Assembly (NCBI GenBank): GCA_026874595.1
Contig: CM049308.1
Coordinates: 93,611,624 to 93,675,623 of the forward strand
Length of the DNA: 64,000 nucleotides
Source: Sipunculus nudus
Taxonomy: Eukaryota > Annelida > Sipuncula > Golfingiida > Sipunculidae
Direction: 5' to 3'
Shown: positions 31,489-43,459 of the stretch, piece after piece
Layout: each line of letters begins with the position of its first letter
Numbering within the stretch: position 1 is the stretch's first letter
Position numbers and translations under genes: made by a program
The notes under the pieces: generated by a model
Databases searched by the model: none
What the model was told of the DNA's origin: nothing
What the model saw: only the letters and a program-made list of their open reading frames with translations

Positions 31489-33960
31489 TAGCTCAGCTGA
31501 CTTTCAGTCATGCTGGGCTATACTGATGGGTCTTTGTCCTTCCGTCTGTCCGTCCGTCTGTCTGTCCGGCCGGCCGGCCGTCTAGCTGGCCGGCCGTCCG
31601 GCCATTAGCATGGCACAAATCATAACCATAGGGGCTAGGGCCATGAACCCTATGCAGTCTTAGAGGTTCTAAAAAGATCTCCTTGCAAACCTGAAATTAG
31701 GTCACTACAACCTATATTCTCGAAGTTATGGGGTGTGTTTGCACCCCCAGAAATAATTCTTTTAGCCAAAATTTTCATCCCAAACCTTCCATCTGTCACA
31801 TACAGCTCACCTACCAACAGGGGAAGAACCATAATTATTTTGAGGTCACAAGGTCAAAGGTCAAGGTCACAGAACCAACTTCTTTGAAAAGCCTCAGGAT
31901 GCATTTTAAGCCAAACCTTTCATCCCAATTCTTTGATCTTTCACATATAGCTCACCTACTAAGTGGGAGAAGAATCCTATAGATGTTGAGGTCACAAGGT
32001 CAAAGGTCAGGGTCACAGGATTCACTTCTTTGAAAGGTTGTGGACACATTTCAAGGTAGACCTTTCATTCCAAACCTTTCAGCACTGATATCGCTTCTCT
32101 GCCAACAGGGGAAAAGACCTGTTGATTTTGAGGTCAAAGGTCAAGTTCACAGCACCCTCTTCTTGCGTGGAGTCATTTTCAGGCAAACTTTTCAATCTAT
32201 ACTTTCCATCTGTCATATATGGCTTACCTACCAATAGGAGAAGAAGCCTATTGATGTTGAGTTCAAAAGGTCAAAGGTCAAGGTCACAATATTGTTCTAA
32301 ATGCTTGTGAACATATTTCAAGTGAAACTGTTCAACCCAAACCTTCAGTCTTTCACATATGCCACATCTATGCATCACTGAATTTGATTCAAACTTCATA
32401 TTTATGGGTCTTTTTGCATGAAGAAATAACTAATTGATTTTGAGGTCAGCTGGTCAGGAGGTTAAAGGTTGCAGGTCTAAGTTATTCACTCATTGGTTGC
32501 CAAGTAATTACACCCGGCCAGGTATAAGTGGTTAGTAGTTACCCATCATTTAGAAAGAATCCAGTTGATATGTGAGCAAAAGGCCAAGGTCATAGGTCAG
32601 GGATGTTCACAATAACTTATTTTGTAGACCATCTCTATTTTTCTTGTTTTCTTGTATATATAACCATATGGCACTCACAACTGGTACATCTCACTATGTG
32701 CCCATAATTGTCAGTGACACTTGTGATATATGACTCCCTTTTGTATCAGCTCATGGAGTGATAAGGATATATCATTAGTGCATAACAAAAACACTGTTGC
32801 TGGAATGCTTTGGCCAGGCATTAAGACCATGAGAGTTAAGTGTTAAGTTTAGCTACTGATTTATAAAATGATGGGAACATTTTGCAGTTTATATCATGGA
32901 ATCATAACAATAAACTTAGTTTTCTAGATATCTGAATATTATTATACAAATCATCAGATATACCAGCAAGTGTTTGTTCTGATAATATGTGGGTCTGTAC
33001 CTGGATTTAGGATGGCTTTATTTGATTACAAGACTCTCAGTGATGCTTTCTGCATTTCTTCTCTTTTAGGTTTTGCAGTTTACCTACCCTGCTGACCCCA
33101 TTGAATTCCAAGCTGATAATAAAAACAAATTGGACTTGCACTTTTTACATTTGCATGTTCATAAATCTGATATGAGAGCTCTCCAACCTGATCATGCCTT
33201 TTGAATTGTTTTGGACATTCATAACTGTTACATTCTTTGAAGCAATTGCTACAAGTTTAGTGTCTTATTGGAGGATGTGTGATATCAAATGTCAGACTTG
33301 TCAGAAAACCATTATGTCTGCCAGGTAGCCATTTTAGAAATCCTTTTGCCAGGGCAGTTTCTGTGATTTTTTTATGATGTTTGGTCCCTTTTAGAGGATG
33401 TTTGTTGTTCAATTTCCGACCTGTCAGAAATCCAATATGGCCACCAGGAAGCCATCTTTAAATTCCTTTAGAACATATTAATCTCAAGAACTAATAAAGT
33501 GAATGCAGTGGGATGTATATTAATGTAATCTTGTATTGGGTCGAAGATTTCTTAATAAATATGACCATCATTTATGAAAGCTCAGTACAGTTGGCTTGTA
33601 TTGAATAAAAATTAATATGGAAGCACCCGTTTCACAATAATTCTTGCATGGATTTCCTTGATCTTTTGCTATATTTTGATCTTATATGTGGCCTGTGTGG
33701 TATTCCTTTTGAGACTGACAGGTATCGAGCAAGCTGTAGGATTAGTTCCTGATAGCTCAACAACCATACATTTTGCCTCAGACCATCATTCACTATGTTT
33801 TAACCAGACATATATGATAAGAATTTATTGCAATGTAGAAAGTTTAAATAAAATTGGCATATAGGTTCTGCAACAATTTTACTAGAAGTTGTGAATTGCA
33901 GCCCATGATGTCGCAGGTCATGCTTGGCAGCTGAGCGTCATGACCCATGGGTCACTTGTT
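31489..33960 (+). mobile_element. Family A element nested in a reverse family A element
   Basis: It starts TAGCTCAGCTGACTTTCAG with GTCCGTCCGTCTGTC and a CCGGCCGGCCGG stretch. It ends CAGCTGAGCGTCATGACCC then ATGGGTCACTTGTT at 33960. The body has unit repeats with clustered AGGTCA half-sites (31843-32290). Confidence 0.6.
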
Positions 33961-34019
33961 TTATTAATGTAATATATTGTCTGTCAGAATAGCCTATGGC
34001 TAAATTTACAGTGTTGAAA

Positions 34020-36455
34020 ATATGGACAGAAAATAAAAATTTCAGGATACATAGGAGACCTGCCCAGGACCCCCCTGGATTTCACAATAGAGGGTTCCAA
34101 GGAAAATAGATAAAATCTGTACCCTGTCTCTCAGGGTGCTAAAAATCATGTTTCTGGTCCATAGCTATCAGAATATAGGTCACCATGATCCAATTTAAGG
34201 TTTCCATGGAGAATTGCCAAGGATTTCCCTGAATGTCATGTTAGAAGAGTCTAGGGCCAATGGGTACAATTAGTGCCTTGTCTGTCTGGGTGCGCAAAAC
34301 CATTTTTCCGCCCATAGGTCACACAATTTAGGTCACCATGACCTAATTTCAGGTTTACAAGGAAACTTGACTAGGACCTCCCTGAATTTAAAAGATTCTA
34401 GGCCTAATGGATACAATTTGTGCCCTGTCTGACTGTCTGGGTGCTTATATGACATCTTTTCTGATGGGTTGCAAAATATGTCATGGTGACTTAATTTCAG
34501 TTTTCCAAGGACATGGGCCAAGGACGTCTCAGAATATTACATTAGAAGATTCTAGGCCTAACAGATGCAATGTGTGCCCTGACTGACTGTCCGGGTGCCT
34601 GTATGACTTCTTTTCCTAAAGGTCGCAAAATATAGGTCATGGTGACCTAATTTCAGTATTCCACAGACAGATGTCTCTGAATGTTACATTAGAAGATTAA
34701 GGCCAAACAAATACAATGTTTGCCTTGCCTGACTTTCTGGGTGCTCAAAATCCTGTTTTCGGCCTGTAGGTCACAAAGTATAGGTCGCCATGACCTAATT
34801 TCAGGTTACCAAGGTGATTTGCCTAGGACCTCCCAGGATGTTGCATTAGAAGATTCTAGGCCTAACAGATATGATTTGTGCCCATTTGACATAGGAGGCT
34901 CAAAATCAGGTTTTAGTCTTGTAGGTAAAAAATGTAGGTCACAATGACCTGATTTCAGATTTCCAAGGAGAATTGCCTAGAGCCTCCCAGGAAATTGTGT
35001 AAAAAGATTCTAGGCCTAACAGATACACTTTGTCACCATCTGACATTTAGGGTGTTCATAAGACATCTTTTTCTTATAGGTCACAGAATATAGGTCACAG
35101 TTACCTTATTTCAGGTTTCTCAGGACATTTGCCTAGGGCCTGCCTTAATGGCATGTTGGAGGATTCTAGGCCTATTGGATACTATTTGTGCCCCATCTGA
35201 CTGTCTGGGTGCTCATAATCATGTTTTATTTTGGCCCATAGGTCACAAAATATAGGTCACCATTACCCAATTTCAGGTTTATAAGGATATTTGCCTATGA
35301 CCTCCCTGAATGTCATGTTGGAGAATTCTAGGCCTTATGGATACTATTTGTGCCCCTTCTGACATTCATGAGGCTCAAAATCAGGTTTTTGTCTTGTAGG
35401 TCACAAAATTTAGGTCACCATGACCTAATTTCAGGTTTCCAAGGAGATTTGCCTAGAGCCTATCAGGAAATTGTGTAAGAAGATTCTAGGCCTAACAGAT
35501 ACGATTTGTCACCGTCTGACTTTCAGGGTGCCCATATGACATCTTTTCCCTATAGCTCGCAGAATATAGATCACAGTGACCTAGTTTCAGGTTTGCAAGG
35601 ACGTGCCTGGGATCTTCCAAAAAGTCAGGTTAGAGGTTTCTTGGCCTAATGGAAACAATTTATGCCCAGTCTGACCGTCTGGGTGCTCAAAATCATGTTT
35701 TTGGTCCATAGGTTACAAAATATAGGTCAAATTTCAGGTTTCGAAGGAGATTTGCCTAGATATTTCCAGGATATTGAGTTAGAAGATTTTAAGCCTCACA
35801 TATACGATTTATCCCCATCTGACATTCAGGGTGTTCAAAATCGTGTTTTGGCTTGTAGTTCCCAAAATATAGGTCACCATGGCCTAATTTCAGGTTTCCA
35901 AGGAGATTTGCCTAGGACCTCCCTAAATGTCATGTTGGAGGATTCTAGGCCTTATCGATTCAATTTGTGCCCCATCTGACTGTCTGATGCTAAAAAACCT
36001 TGTTTTCGACCCGAAGGTCATAAAATATAGATCACCATGACCTAATTTCAGGTTTCCACGGAGATTTGCCTAGGACCTCCCTTAATGTCACGTTGGAGGA
36101 TTCTAGGCCTTATTGATTCAATTTGTGCCCCGTCTGACTGTCTGATGCTAAAAAACTTTGTTTTCGGCCCAAAGGTAAAAAAATATAGGTCACAGTGACC
36201 TAGTTTCAGGTTTCCAAGGACATTTGTCAAGGATCTCCCAAAATGTTAGGTTAGAGGTTTCTAGGCCTAATGGATACAATTTGTGCCCCGTCTGATTGTC
36301 TGGGTGCTCAAAATCGTTTTTTTTTTTTTTTTTTTTTTGCCCGTAGGTCACAAAATATAGGTCACAGTGACGTAATTTTGGGTTTCCAAGGAGATTTGCC
36401 CAGGACCTCCCTGGATGTACAGTTAGAAGTTTCTAGGTCTAACAGTTACGATTTG
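34020..36455 (-). repeat. About 155-bp tandem array, about 15-16 units
   Basis: The block TTCTAGGCCTAA..GATACAATTTGTG recurs every 150-170 bases (near 34240, 34392, 34545, 34850, 35007, 35160, 35325, 35480, 35940, 36098, 36257, 36428). Most units also contain AGGTCA-nnn-TGACCT or a one- or two-base variant. The array forms the body of the reverse family A element. Confidence 0.8.
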
Positions 36456-37115
36456 TGCCCTGTTAACAGACGAACAGCCGGACGGACGCCGGACAAAGGA
36501 TGATCGCTATAGCTCAGATGACTTACAGTCAGCTAAGCTAAAAAAACATTGTAACACTTCAAGGCTTCCCAATATCGAAACCACATATATGTTCTTGATC
36601 ATATTTAGTATGCATATTCTTTTATACATTTTCCATGTACATACTAAAAATGAAGTCAGTATTACTTATTGTTTTGAAGTTATGGACCCAACATAATGCA
36701 ATTTTTTTTAATCAGGAAACATATTTAACATGAGAATTGCTGAAGCTGCAGACATTTTTTAGGGATTTAACTTTCTTTATCAAGATTCAAGTGCTTATTA
36801 AAAAATTAGATCTGAATTTTTTATATATTTTAAGTTATTGGCATAAATAAAAATCAATACCTAAAAGTTTGTCAAAATTTGGCCACGGCACGCTTTTCCC
36901 TGTAAGCCCTGTTGATTTAATTTTCACAGCATATATACATAAGAATTTAATCTTTTAAATCTGAAATTGCAAAGGAATTGATTTAAAGGAGTAACTTTTA
37001 TTCAAGTTATCATACACCATGTCAAGTGTTGTTTACATTAAGCCAATCTAGTAGTACAGCCTTCACCTGTGTTATGTAACCCGCTCAAGGCTGCTTGCCT
37101 TGGCTCAGCTTGGCC

Positions 37116-37251
37116 CAGTGGCGTCAATTTATCTTCAAGGGTGGGGGGGGGGGGGGGTGACTGGCAGGTTGGGGAGATGATTCGCAAGGGTTGGGGGGAG
37201 GGGGGGGATGACAGGCATAGAGGGAAGTCAAAATTGGGAAAAAACAGACAT

Positions 37252-37299
<48 letters not shown>

Positions 37300-37540
37300 T
37301 ATTGTCTGTGTCACACATGTCAAATATATATCAATTAAGTATAAGGTTTAAAAAAATAAGGTATATGTTAATTCAAAACCATTTAGATATAAATATTTCA
37401 TAGTAAACTCATAAATGGAACCAAAGACTATAATCCTATTAATTTATATATTTCATTTGAAATATATAAATAATATTTTCTGAATAGTCGGGGGGATGAT
37501 TACCCCCCATCCCCCCCCCCCCCCTATATTGACACTCTTG
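37116..37540. mobile_element. Non-autonomous hAT-like element with 8-bp target duplication
   Basis: It starts CAGTGGCGTCAATTTAT and ends CTATATTGACACTCTTG, imperfect terminal inverted repeats followed inside by a G-run and a C-run that are also complementary. The flanks are GCTTGGCC at 37108-37115 and 37541-37548. The homologous unoccupied repeat at 46897-46904 has GCTTGGCC once. The interior has a TA microsatellite and no gene. Confidence 0.85.
37254..37295. repeat. TA microsatellite inside the hAT-like element
   Basis: An uninterrupted TA run of about 20 repeats. Confidence 0.9.
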
Positions 37541-40239
37541 GCTTGGCCACTACTGAAAGAAAGGCTTCCCCTCTGTCCTGCACATCCCCCCACCCCCACC
37601 CCCAGATGGTGCATAAACTAGGTGTATGTTATAATTTTCTGTATTTTATTTATTCTTATTTATGCTATGCTACATTTTAGATTTTGTATTGTACCACCAG
37701 GGTTACAATGATTAAAGTGCACATTTAATTTTGTCCACAAAGTGTTGACCCCGGAGTTGACTTTAATCCCTAATAAAGTTATATAAGACTATAAAAGTTA
37801 TGTTTTTTCAGTCCATCCACGCTTCACATATAGATCAACATAAAAGTATATATTGAAAATAATGACCGTAAAATTTTTTCATTTAACTCAAAGGTGACTT
37901 ATGCCTGAATATTCCAGCAAGAGAGCAGTTGGAATTTCTCCTCAAATGCCATACTGTTGTATTTGTGTGTGTGTGCGTTTCGGCATATGAAAATACACCT
38001 TTTGTGAAATACTTTGGGCCTGTAGGTTAGAGGGACGTATTTCGATGCTCTATATATTCTACATATTACCATAGTAGATGCACAGATTGACAGCTTCAGG
38101 AAAATATATTTTCCATTGAGTATTTGGTATTATGTTCTCCATCAAATTCAAGTTCTACACCTGAAATTTCATTTTAGGCCAGAGGTCCCCCCCCCCCCCC
38201 CCGGTTAAATACCAGGTTCTACAATGCACCACAGATGTCACCACCTGCCGAGCCTTGTCTGTTATGACAATTGCTCATACAGAAAATCTTATTAGCGAAC
38301 CTGTGAGCTTTTGCGATGGTGCGGCATCGTCTGCCGTAGGTCGTTCGTCGTACGTCGTGCGTCGTCTGTACGTTAATCATAGCTATCTCTAAAATGGCAG
38401 GAGCAAGCATCACCAAATTTTTTTGCAAATAATCAGTCATCTGAAAAAAACTATCGGATTTTGTTTATTTTTTTTCTAACTTCATTTTCTTAGATTTTAT
38501 GGGAAAAAGCTAAAAAGCTTTAAAAATCTTCTCCGAAACTGTCCAGCCAAATTGTCCAATATTTCACAGAAATGATCCCTGGAACAATCTCTTTCAAGTT
38601 TGTTCGAATGGTCCCAGTTCATAGATTTTTGGCCGAGTTACAGGAGGTTGAACTTTGTCATCTGTCCAAAAAAGCATATTAAAATTTAAATCCTAGAAAC
38701 GGCTAGAGCTATCATCACCAAATTTTATGCCAATGTTGGTCACATAGGTCATATCTGAAATTGAGGTATTGGTGGCGCCACCTGCATGGGCCTTTTTGTA
38801 CGGGGTCATCAGTGCCCGTATCACACTGCTACAAAAAAAAAAAAAAGAAAAAAACTTCTTCTCTGAAACCATATGGCCAAAATGTTTAATATCGCACAGA
38901 AATGATCCTAGGGTAGTGTTTTCTGAAGTTTGTTCAAATGGTCTCTGTTCAGTGACTTTTGGCTCAGTTATGGGAAGCTGAATTTAGGCATATGCCATAA
39001 CAGCTAATTTAAGCTCAGTGGCTACAAATATCTTCTTCTCAAAAACCACTGGGCCAAATTCTTAAATCTCACATATAAATTATCCTCAGATGTTGATAAT
39101 TCCAGTTTGTTCAAATGGTTTTGGTTCAGTGCTTTTTGGCTGAGTTACGGGAAGCTGTACCAGTTTGCCGTATCTTTCTATATGAGTTATAAACCTGCGA
39201 AACGTTTTTCGACTGATGCCACTGGATTAAGCCAGTTTGTTAAATATTAAACAAGAATAATCCCTACAATAATTATTATAATAATTGTCATTAATGGTTC
39301 CACATGAATGATTTTTGGCTGAATTATTGAGATTGAATTTAGTCATTTTACCAAATATGTTAGCTGTGTGATGCTGTTACATCTAGCCTGGCACCAGTTT
39401 ATCAGCATCTATTAAATCATGCCACTAGACATTTAGATTTCAGGTTATCTTTTGTTAATATTGAAAAGAATTTTTTTTGTAAAGAAGCTTTTTGTAAAAA
39501 AAATATAGATTTATGATTTAAGTTATTCATCATACCAGGCAATGTTACAATCACAGATGTACAGCTCTCTGTGGCTATATAAAGACAACCGTACCTGGAT
39601 TATAAATTATTGGTATCCCTGTTCAACTTAATTCAAGAATTTGCCATCAATGAGATATATCTGTATTTTAATTTTGCATTCAGTATGCATCGGTAATAAT
39701 TTTACATATATTCCTGATTTCTTTTTTATGAAAGGTCAACTGAAAAACATTATGTATTGGGAAAATTAATTTCTCAGTTATTTCAGGTAGGGACCCCTTT
39801 TGTGTACAGATGGCAGCACTTGGTTTACCATTGGCAGATTGCCAGTGCCTTGATTTTGGCCATTAGTCAAGATGATGTCAGCTCTATAAATAGTTTTGGC
39901 ACAGTCCCAGGATTGGAAGAAGTGCAGCCAGGTAGAGGTCCAGAGTTCACTCAGTGCAGTAGCTGCATTCTATTTATAGCTTTGGCAGACTGATCACTGC
40001 ATTAGGTTTGGCACCAAAGTTCAGCCTGGATCTATTTATAGCTTTGGAACACTGCCAACTGTGTCAGATTATGCAACAGGTCAAGACTTTTCTCAGTGCA
40101 GCCAAGTACAGGTCAAAAGTTAAATCAGTCTAGCCAGGTGCAGGTCAAGAGTTCACTCAGTGCAGTAGCTTGAGGCAGCAATTTGTCACAGTTCGCTCGT
40201 AGGCAACTACCTTACTCACCTAAGCCTCGTCAGCCCAGT

Positions 40240-41163
40240 GCATCAAACTCTGGGTAAGTTTGATGTATTGGCCTGATATTTTGACCTATCTATGCGTCTT
40301 TGACGGTGTTCTCATTTACAAGACAGGTGGTGCCACCTACATTGACTTTTGCAGTGTATGCGCCTGCTTATTTCTACAGAGGAATTTGATACATCAGCGT
40401 ATAATTGGGCATGTTTATACATATCGGGTAGCTTTATTGTGTACAAGACTTGTGGCGCCACCTACAATAATTTTTGCACAGTGAATGGCCCTGCTTATTT
40501 CACAGGAGGGGTTTGACATATCAGTCTGACCTTTGGCATATGTATACATCTCTTCGTTGTATACAAGACTGGTGGCGCCACCTGCAACCATTTTTGCACA
40601 GCGTCCGTCTGTTTGTTTGCCGTGGGATAAAATCACTTATAGCTCGGCAGTGGTTTGACATATCTGCCTAAATTTTGCAGGTTTATACATAGGATAGCTT
40701 TGGATAGCTTTCTGGATTTTGTTGCAGGTGGCGCCACCTACATTTATGTATATGCTGCAGACATTCAGGTTTATATCTGAGGACTGGTTTGACATAGCCC
40801 CCTGAAATTTTGCATGTGTATAAATCTCACATAGCTCTTAATCAACACAAAATTTGTGGTGCCACCTGCCACCATTTTTGCACAGCGTCCTTCTGTTTGT
40901 CTGCTGTAGGATAAAATCACTCATATACAAGTAGTGGTTTGAATTATCTGTCTAAAAGTTTGCAAATGTATAAAACTTGGACAGCTTTCTGGATTTGGTG
41001 GTAGGTGGCGCAACCTACATACACGTTTCAGCTGCAGACATTCAGGCTATTATGCAACACACCACTCTATTTCCACTTGCCACTAAATCAATGCCTCACT
41101 TCACCCGTCCCACTCTGATTTTGACGGATACACGTAGCCGCTTGTTGACTACTCGTATTCTAG
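40240..41163 (+). mobile_element. Family B-type 3' portion inside the second family C copy
   Basis: It contains a run of palindrome-centred units (exact AGGTGGCGCCACCT at 40726-40739) and ends with GGATACACGTAG, hairpin TAGCCG-CTTGT-TGACTA (41135-41151), 8 nt, CTAG (41160-41163), then T. Hairpin loop and spacer length are the same as in the 7607-9458 element. Its 5' boundary is not clear. Confidence 0.55.
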
Positions 41164-41367
41164 TTTTTATTTTGTGTGCACCCATGCCAGAATTTGAGCA
41201 GTGATGTTTGTTTTATTATTTCTTTTTCTAAGTTTTTACTACTTGCATTGTTCATATACATGTTATACATGTTACACATGTTCTTAAAAAGTAATGGTCC
41301 AGCATTGAAGCATTATACCTGGTGTAATCTCATTGCACAGATTCGCATTAGGCCTGTAGGCCTTGTT
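41164..41367 (+). repeat. Direct repeat, first copy (about 205 bp)
   Basis: It begins TTTTTATTTTGTGTGCACCC and ends at GCCTGTAGGCCTTG, matched at 41868-42071 with few differences. It is the terminal part of family C elements. Confidence 0.75.
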
Positions 41368-41382
41368 TAAATTAAATTTAAA

Positions 41383-42071
41383 TTATGATCGGGTCACATG
41401 TGAACTGCAGCGCCCTCATTTTTGGTTGATCTCTGACCTTTCCTCTCTGCCCAGCGTCCATTTGTGCGTCTGTTTCCACACATAGACCCACATATCCTTG
41501 GAACCGTTTGAACGATCAGGCTAAAAATTTTGCACAAATGTAGCCTTTGAATAGCTTTATAACATACACTAAAAATGGTGGTGCAACCTGCGACCATTTT
41601 TGCACAGCGTCCATCTGTTCGTCTGCCTTGGGATAAAATCACTTATAGCTCGGCAGTGGTTTGACATATCTACCTAAAATTTTGCAGGTTTATACATCTT
41701 GGATAGCTTTCTGGATTTTGTGGCAGGTGGCGCCACCTACATTTATGTATACGATGCAGACATTCAGGCTTATATCTAAGGACTGGTTTGACATATCCCC
41801 CTGAAATGTTGCATGTGTATAGATCTTACATAGCTCTTATTCATACACAAAATTGGTGGCGCCACCTGTTTTTATTTTGTGTGCACCCATGCCAGAATTT
41901 GAGCAGTGATGTTTGTTTAATTATTTCTTTTTCTAAGTGTTTAGTACTTCCATTGTTCATATACATATACATGTTACTCATGTTCTTGAAAAGTAATGGT
42001 CCAGCATTGAAGCATTATAACTGGTGTAATCTCATTGCACAGGTTCCCATTAGGCCTGTAGGCCTTGTTCA
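41383..42071 (+). mobile_element. Partial family C/B element in tandem after copy 2
   Basis: It begins with the B-like start (ATGATCGGGTCACATGTGAAC), carries AGGTGGCGCCACCT at 41725-41738, and ends with about 205 bases (41868-42071) nearly identical to the end of copy 2 (41164-41367), including the GCCTGTAGGCCTTGTT terminus. Confidence 0.5.
41868..42071 (+). repeat. Direct repeat, second copy (about 205 bp)
   Basis: It is the partner of 41164-41367. Here it follows CACCTG directly, whereas in the first copy it follows the family B CTAG end. Confidence 0.75.
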
Positions 42072-42230
42072 AGTATATTATAGTACTAAAATATTCAAAA
42101 GTTGTTGCCCTGTTTAACGAGAAAGTGGTGCTATGAACTAATAAACAATTCAGATTATTTAATCATTTAGTACTTCAATGATATCCACAATTATATCTCC
42201 TACCTTCCATTAAACATGAGTGAACATGAA

Positions 42231-42796
42231 CGCTAAGAACTTCTGGTAACCTGAGACCGCCGTTAGCTCGAACAAGCCGTTACAAATCATCATTTTTCCC
42301 TTCCTGTGCATCGTCATGGAATCAAATAAGTCCGACCATCCAGCAGTCTCTAACAGTTGCTAGTTTCAAACGCGGATTAGAAAGAACTCTTAATAACCCC
42401 AAGGGCCCACCTGTCCACTTTAATCACGGTAGACGTCGTGAATGAATCATTATGACACAATTAAGGCTCGGGAATAGTCGTCTTAACGACCATCTATATT
42501 GTCACGCTCTGGCTCTTACTAACAAGTGCCCTCATTGTCAACAAATTGAAAGCACTACCCACTTTTTCATTGAATGTCCAAAGTATGAGGTCGCCCGACT
42601 GGAACTCCTGGCTAAGTATGAAGATATCATGCTTCAATCCATGGAATGTTATACCTTAAACCTTCGGAATAGATCAAGCAGAGCTTTTTTTGTAATTACA
42701 TGTTCAAACGGTCATCATTGCCTGACCCTTGAAATGAACCTAAAACTGGTCGAGGCAGTTCACATGTACATTCTTTCAAGCCGGAGATTCTTATAA
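42231..42796 (+). pseudogene. Non-LTR retrotransposon ORF2 C-terminal fragment
   Basis: Read in the frame of 42452, the upstream part encodes LRTSGNLRPPLARTSRYK then SFFPSCASSWNQISPTI, a TVASFKRGLE block, and a TGA at 42443-42445. The same frame then resumes with MTQLRLGNSRLNDHLY and a CPHC-x7-H-x4-C knuckle (KCPHCQQIESTTHFFIECP). This order (WN..I, SFKR, TQLRLG, CCHC) is the usual C-terminus of LINE ORF2 proteins. No reverse transcriptase core is present, so it is a 5'-truncated dead copy. Confidence 0.75.
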
Positions 42797-43459
42797 AGCT
42801 ATGTTAATTGTACATTCATTCTACATATTCAGCCTTCCTGTAAATCTTTTGTTTGTTTACGTGTATGCATATATATACTGACAGCTTGGTTACCCCAGAT
42901 ATCAATGTTACATAAGTGTAATGTATGACTCTAAGAAATATGTATGTGTGTATTTATATGTATATGTAAACATATATTTATGTAAACATGTACAGTATAT
43001 AATGTATACCCTGTGATCGGTAAGATTATTATTTTGTTTTCTATGTTGTATTCTATTTCAGTTGAATAGCTTTGTTGATATGTCAATTGTTGTACACATT
43101 GTATGCCATATATATCTTATATGTTGGAAAGTACGTTCATTAGCACATGTGCTATTTGTATAATCCAACTAAAATAAATGTGTTTAAACTAAACATGATA
43201 AACCTATAGCCCTACGCTCCCGCTGCCCTACGTTGTGACTACGCCAAGGGACGCAAAGGGATATGCGAGTGGGCGGAAAAAAATTAAACCTATTATTTTT
43301 CGCGTACTGTCGGCATAGAGCACTGGACGCAGAATGCACGCAGTTTTTACGCAACACTATGGCGCTATTGCACGCCATGTCTAAGCAAGAGTACGCGACA
43401 CTACGCCAGCCCGACGAATTACGTTATCATACGCCAGCCTGTGCATAACTTAGATATGG
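42797..43459. other. LINE 3' flank and ACGC-rich stretch
   Basis: The first part is the AT-rich tail after the LINE fragment. From about 43200 the DNA is rich in TACGC/ACGC words (TACGCCAGCC, CTACGCC). A similar stretch is at 48651-48715 (GTACGCCGCCATACGC), so the insertions between may have split one older repeat. Confidence 0.35.

Larger units (their letters stand above)
31433..36540 (-). mobile_element. Family A element, reverse orientation, nested
   Basis: On the - strand the 5' end is TAGCTTAGCTGACTGTAAG..CTGAGCTATAGCG followed by CCTTTGTCCGGCGTCCGTCC (36540 downward). The 3' end is TGAGTGTCATGGCCCATGGG..CTTGTT at about 31465-31433. Its body is the 155-bp tandem array. A forward family A element (31489-33960) is inserted within it. 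Confidence 0.5.
36541..37800 (+). mobile_element. Family A element, continuation after nested insertions
   Basis: TGTAACACTTCAAGG and the following kilobase match 46335-47090 and 45665 onward, the sequence expected directly after the break at 31432. It is itself split by the hAT-like element 37116-37540. The 3' terminus is not clear. Confidence 0.5.
38292..41367 (+). mobile_element. Family C element copy 2 (about 3.1 kb)
   Basis: It starts TAGCGAACCTGTGAGCTT and ends CGCATTAGGCCTGTAGGCCTTG, co-linear with copy 1 throughout, including the GGCAGCACTTGGTTTACC block and the B-like tail. A 5'-truncated partial copy follows head-to-tail to 42071. Confidence 0.6.

Noticed and set aside
39757-39993. 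A frame MGKLISQLFQVGTPFVYRWQ.. also present at 62713-63027
   Set aside because: Both lie in family C copies. The corresponding place in copy 1 (about 17115-17300) has a stop right after the start, so the frame is not conserved.
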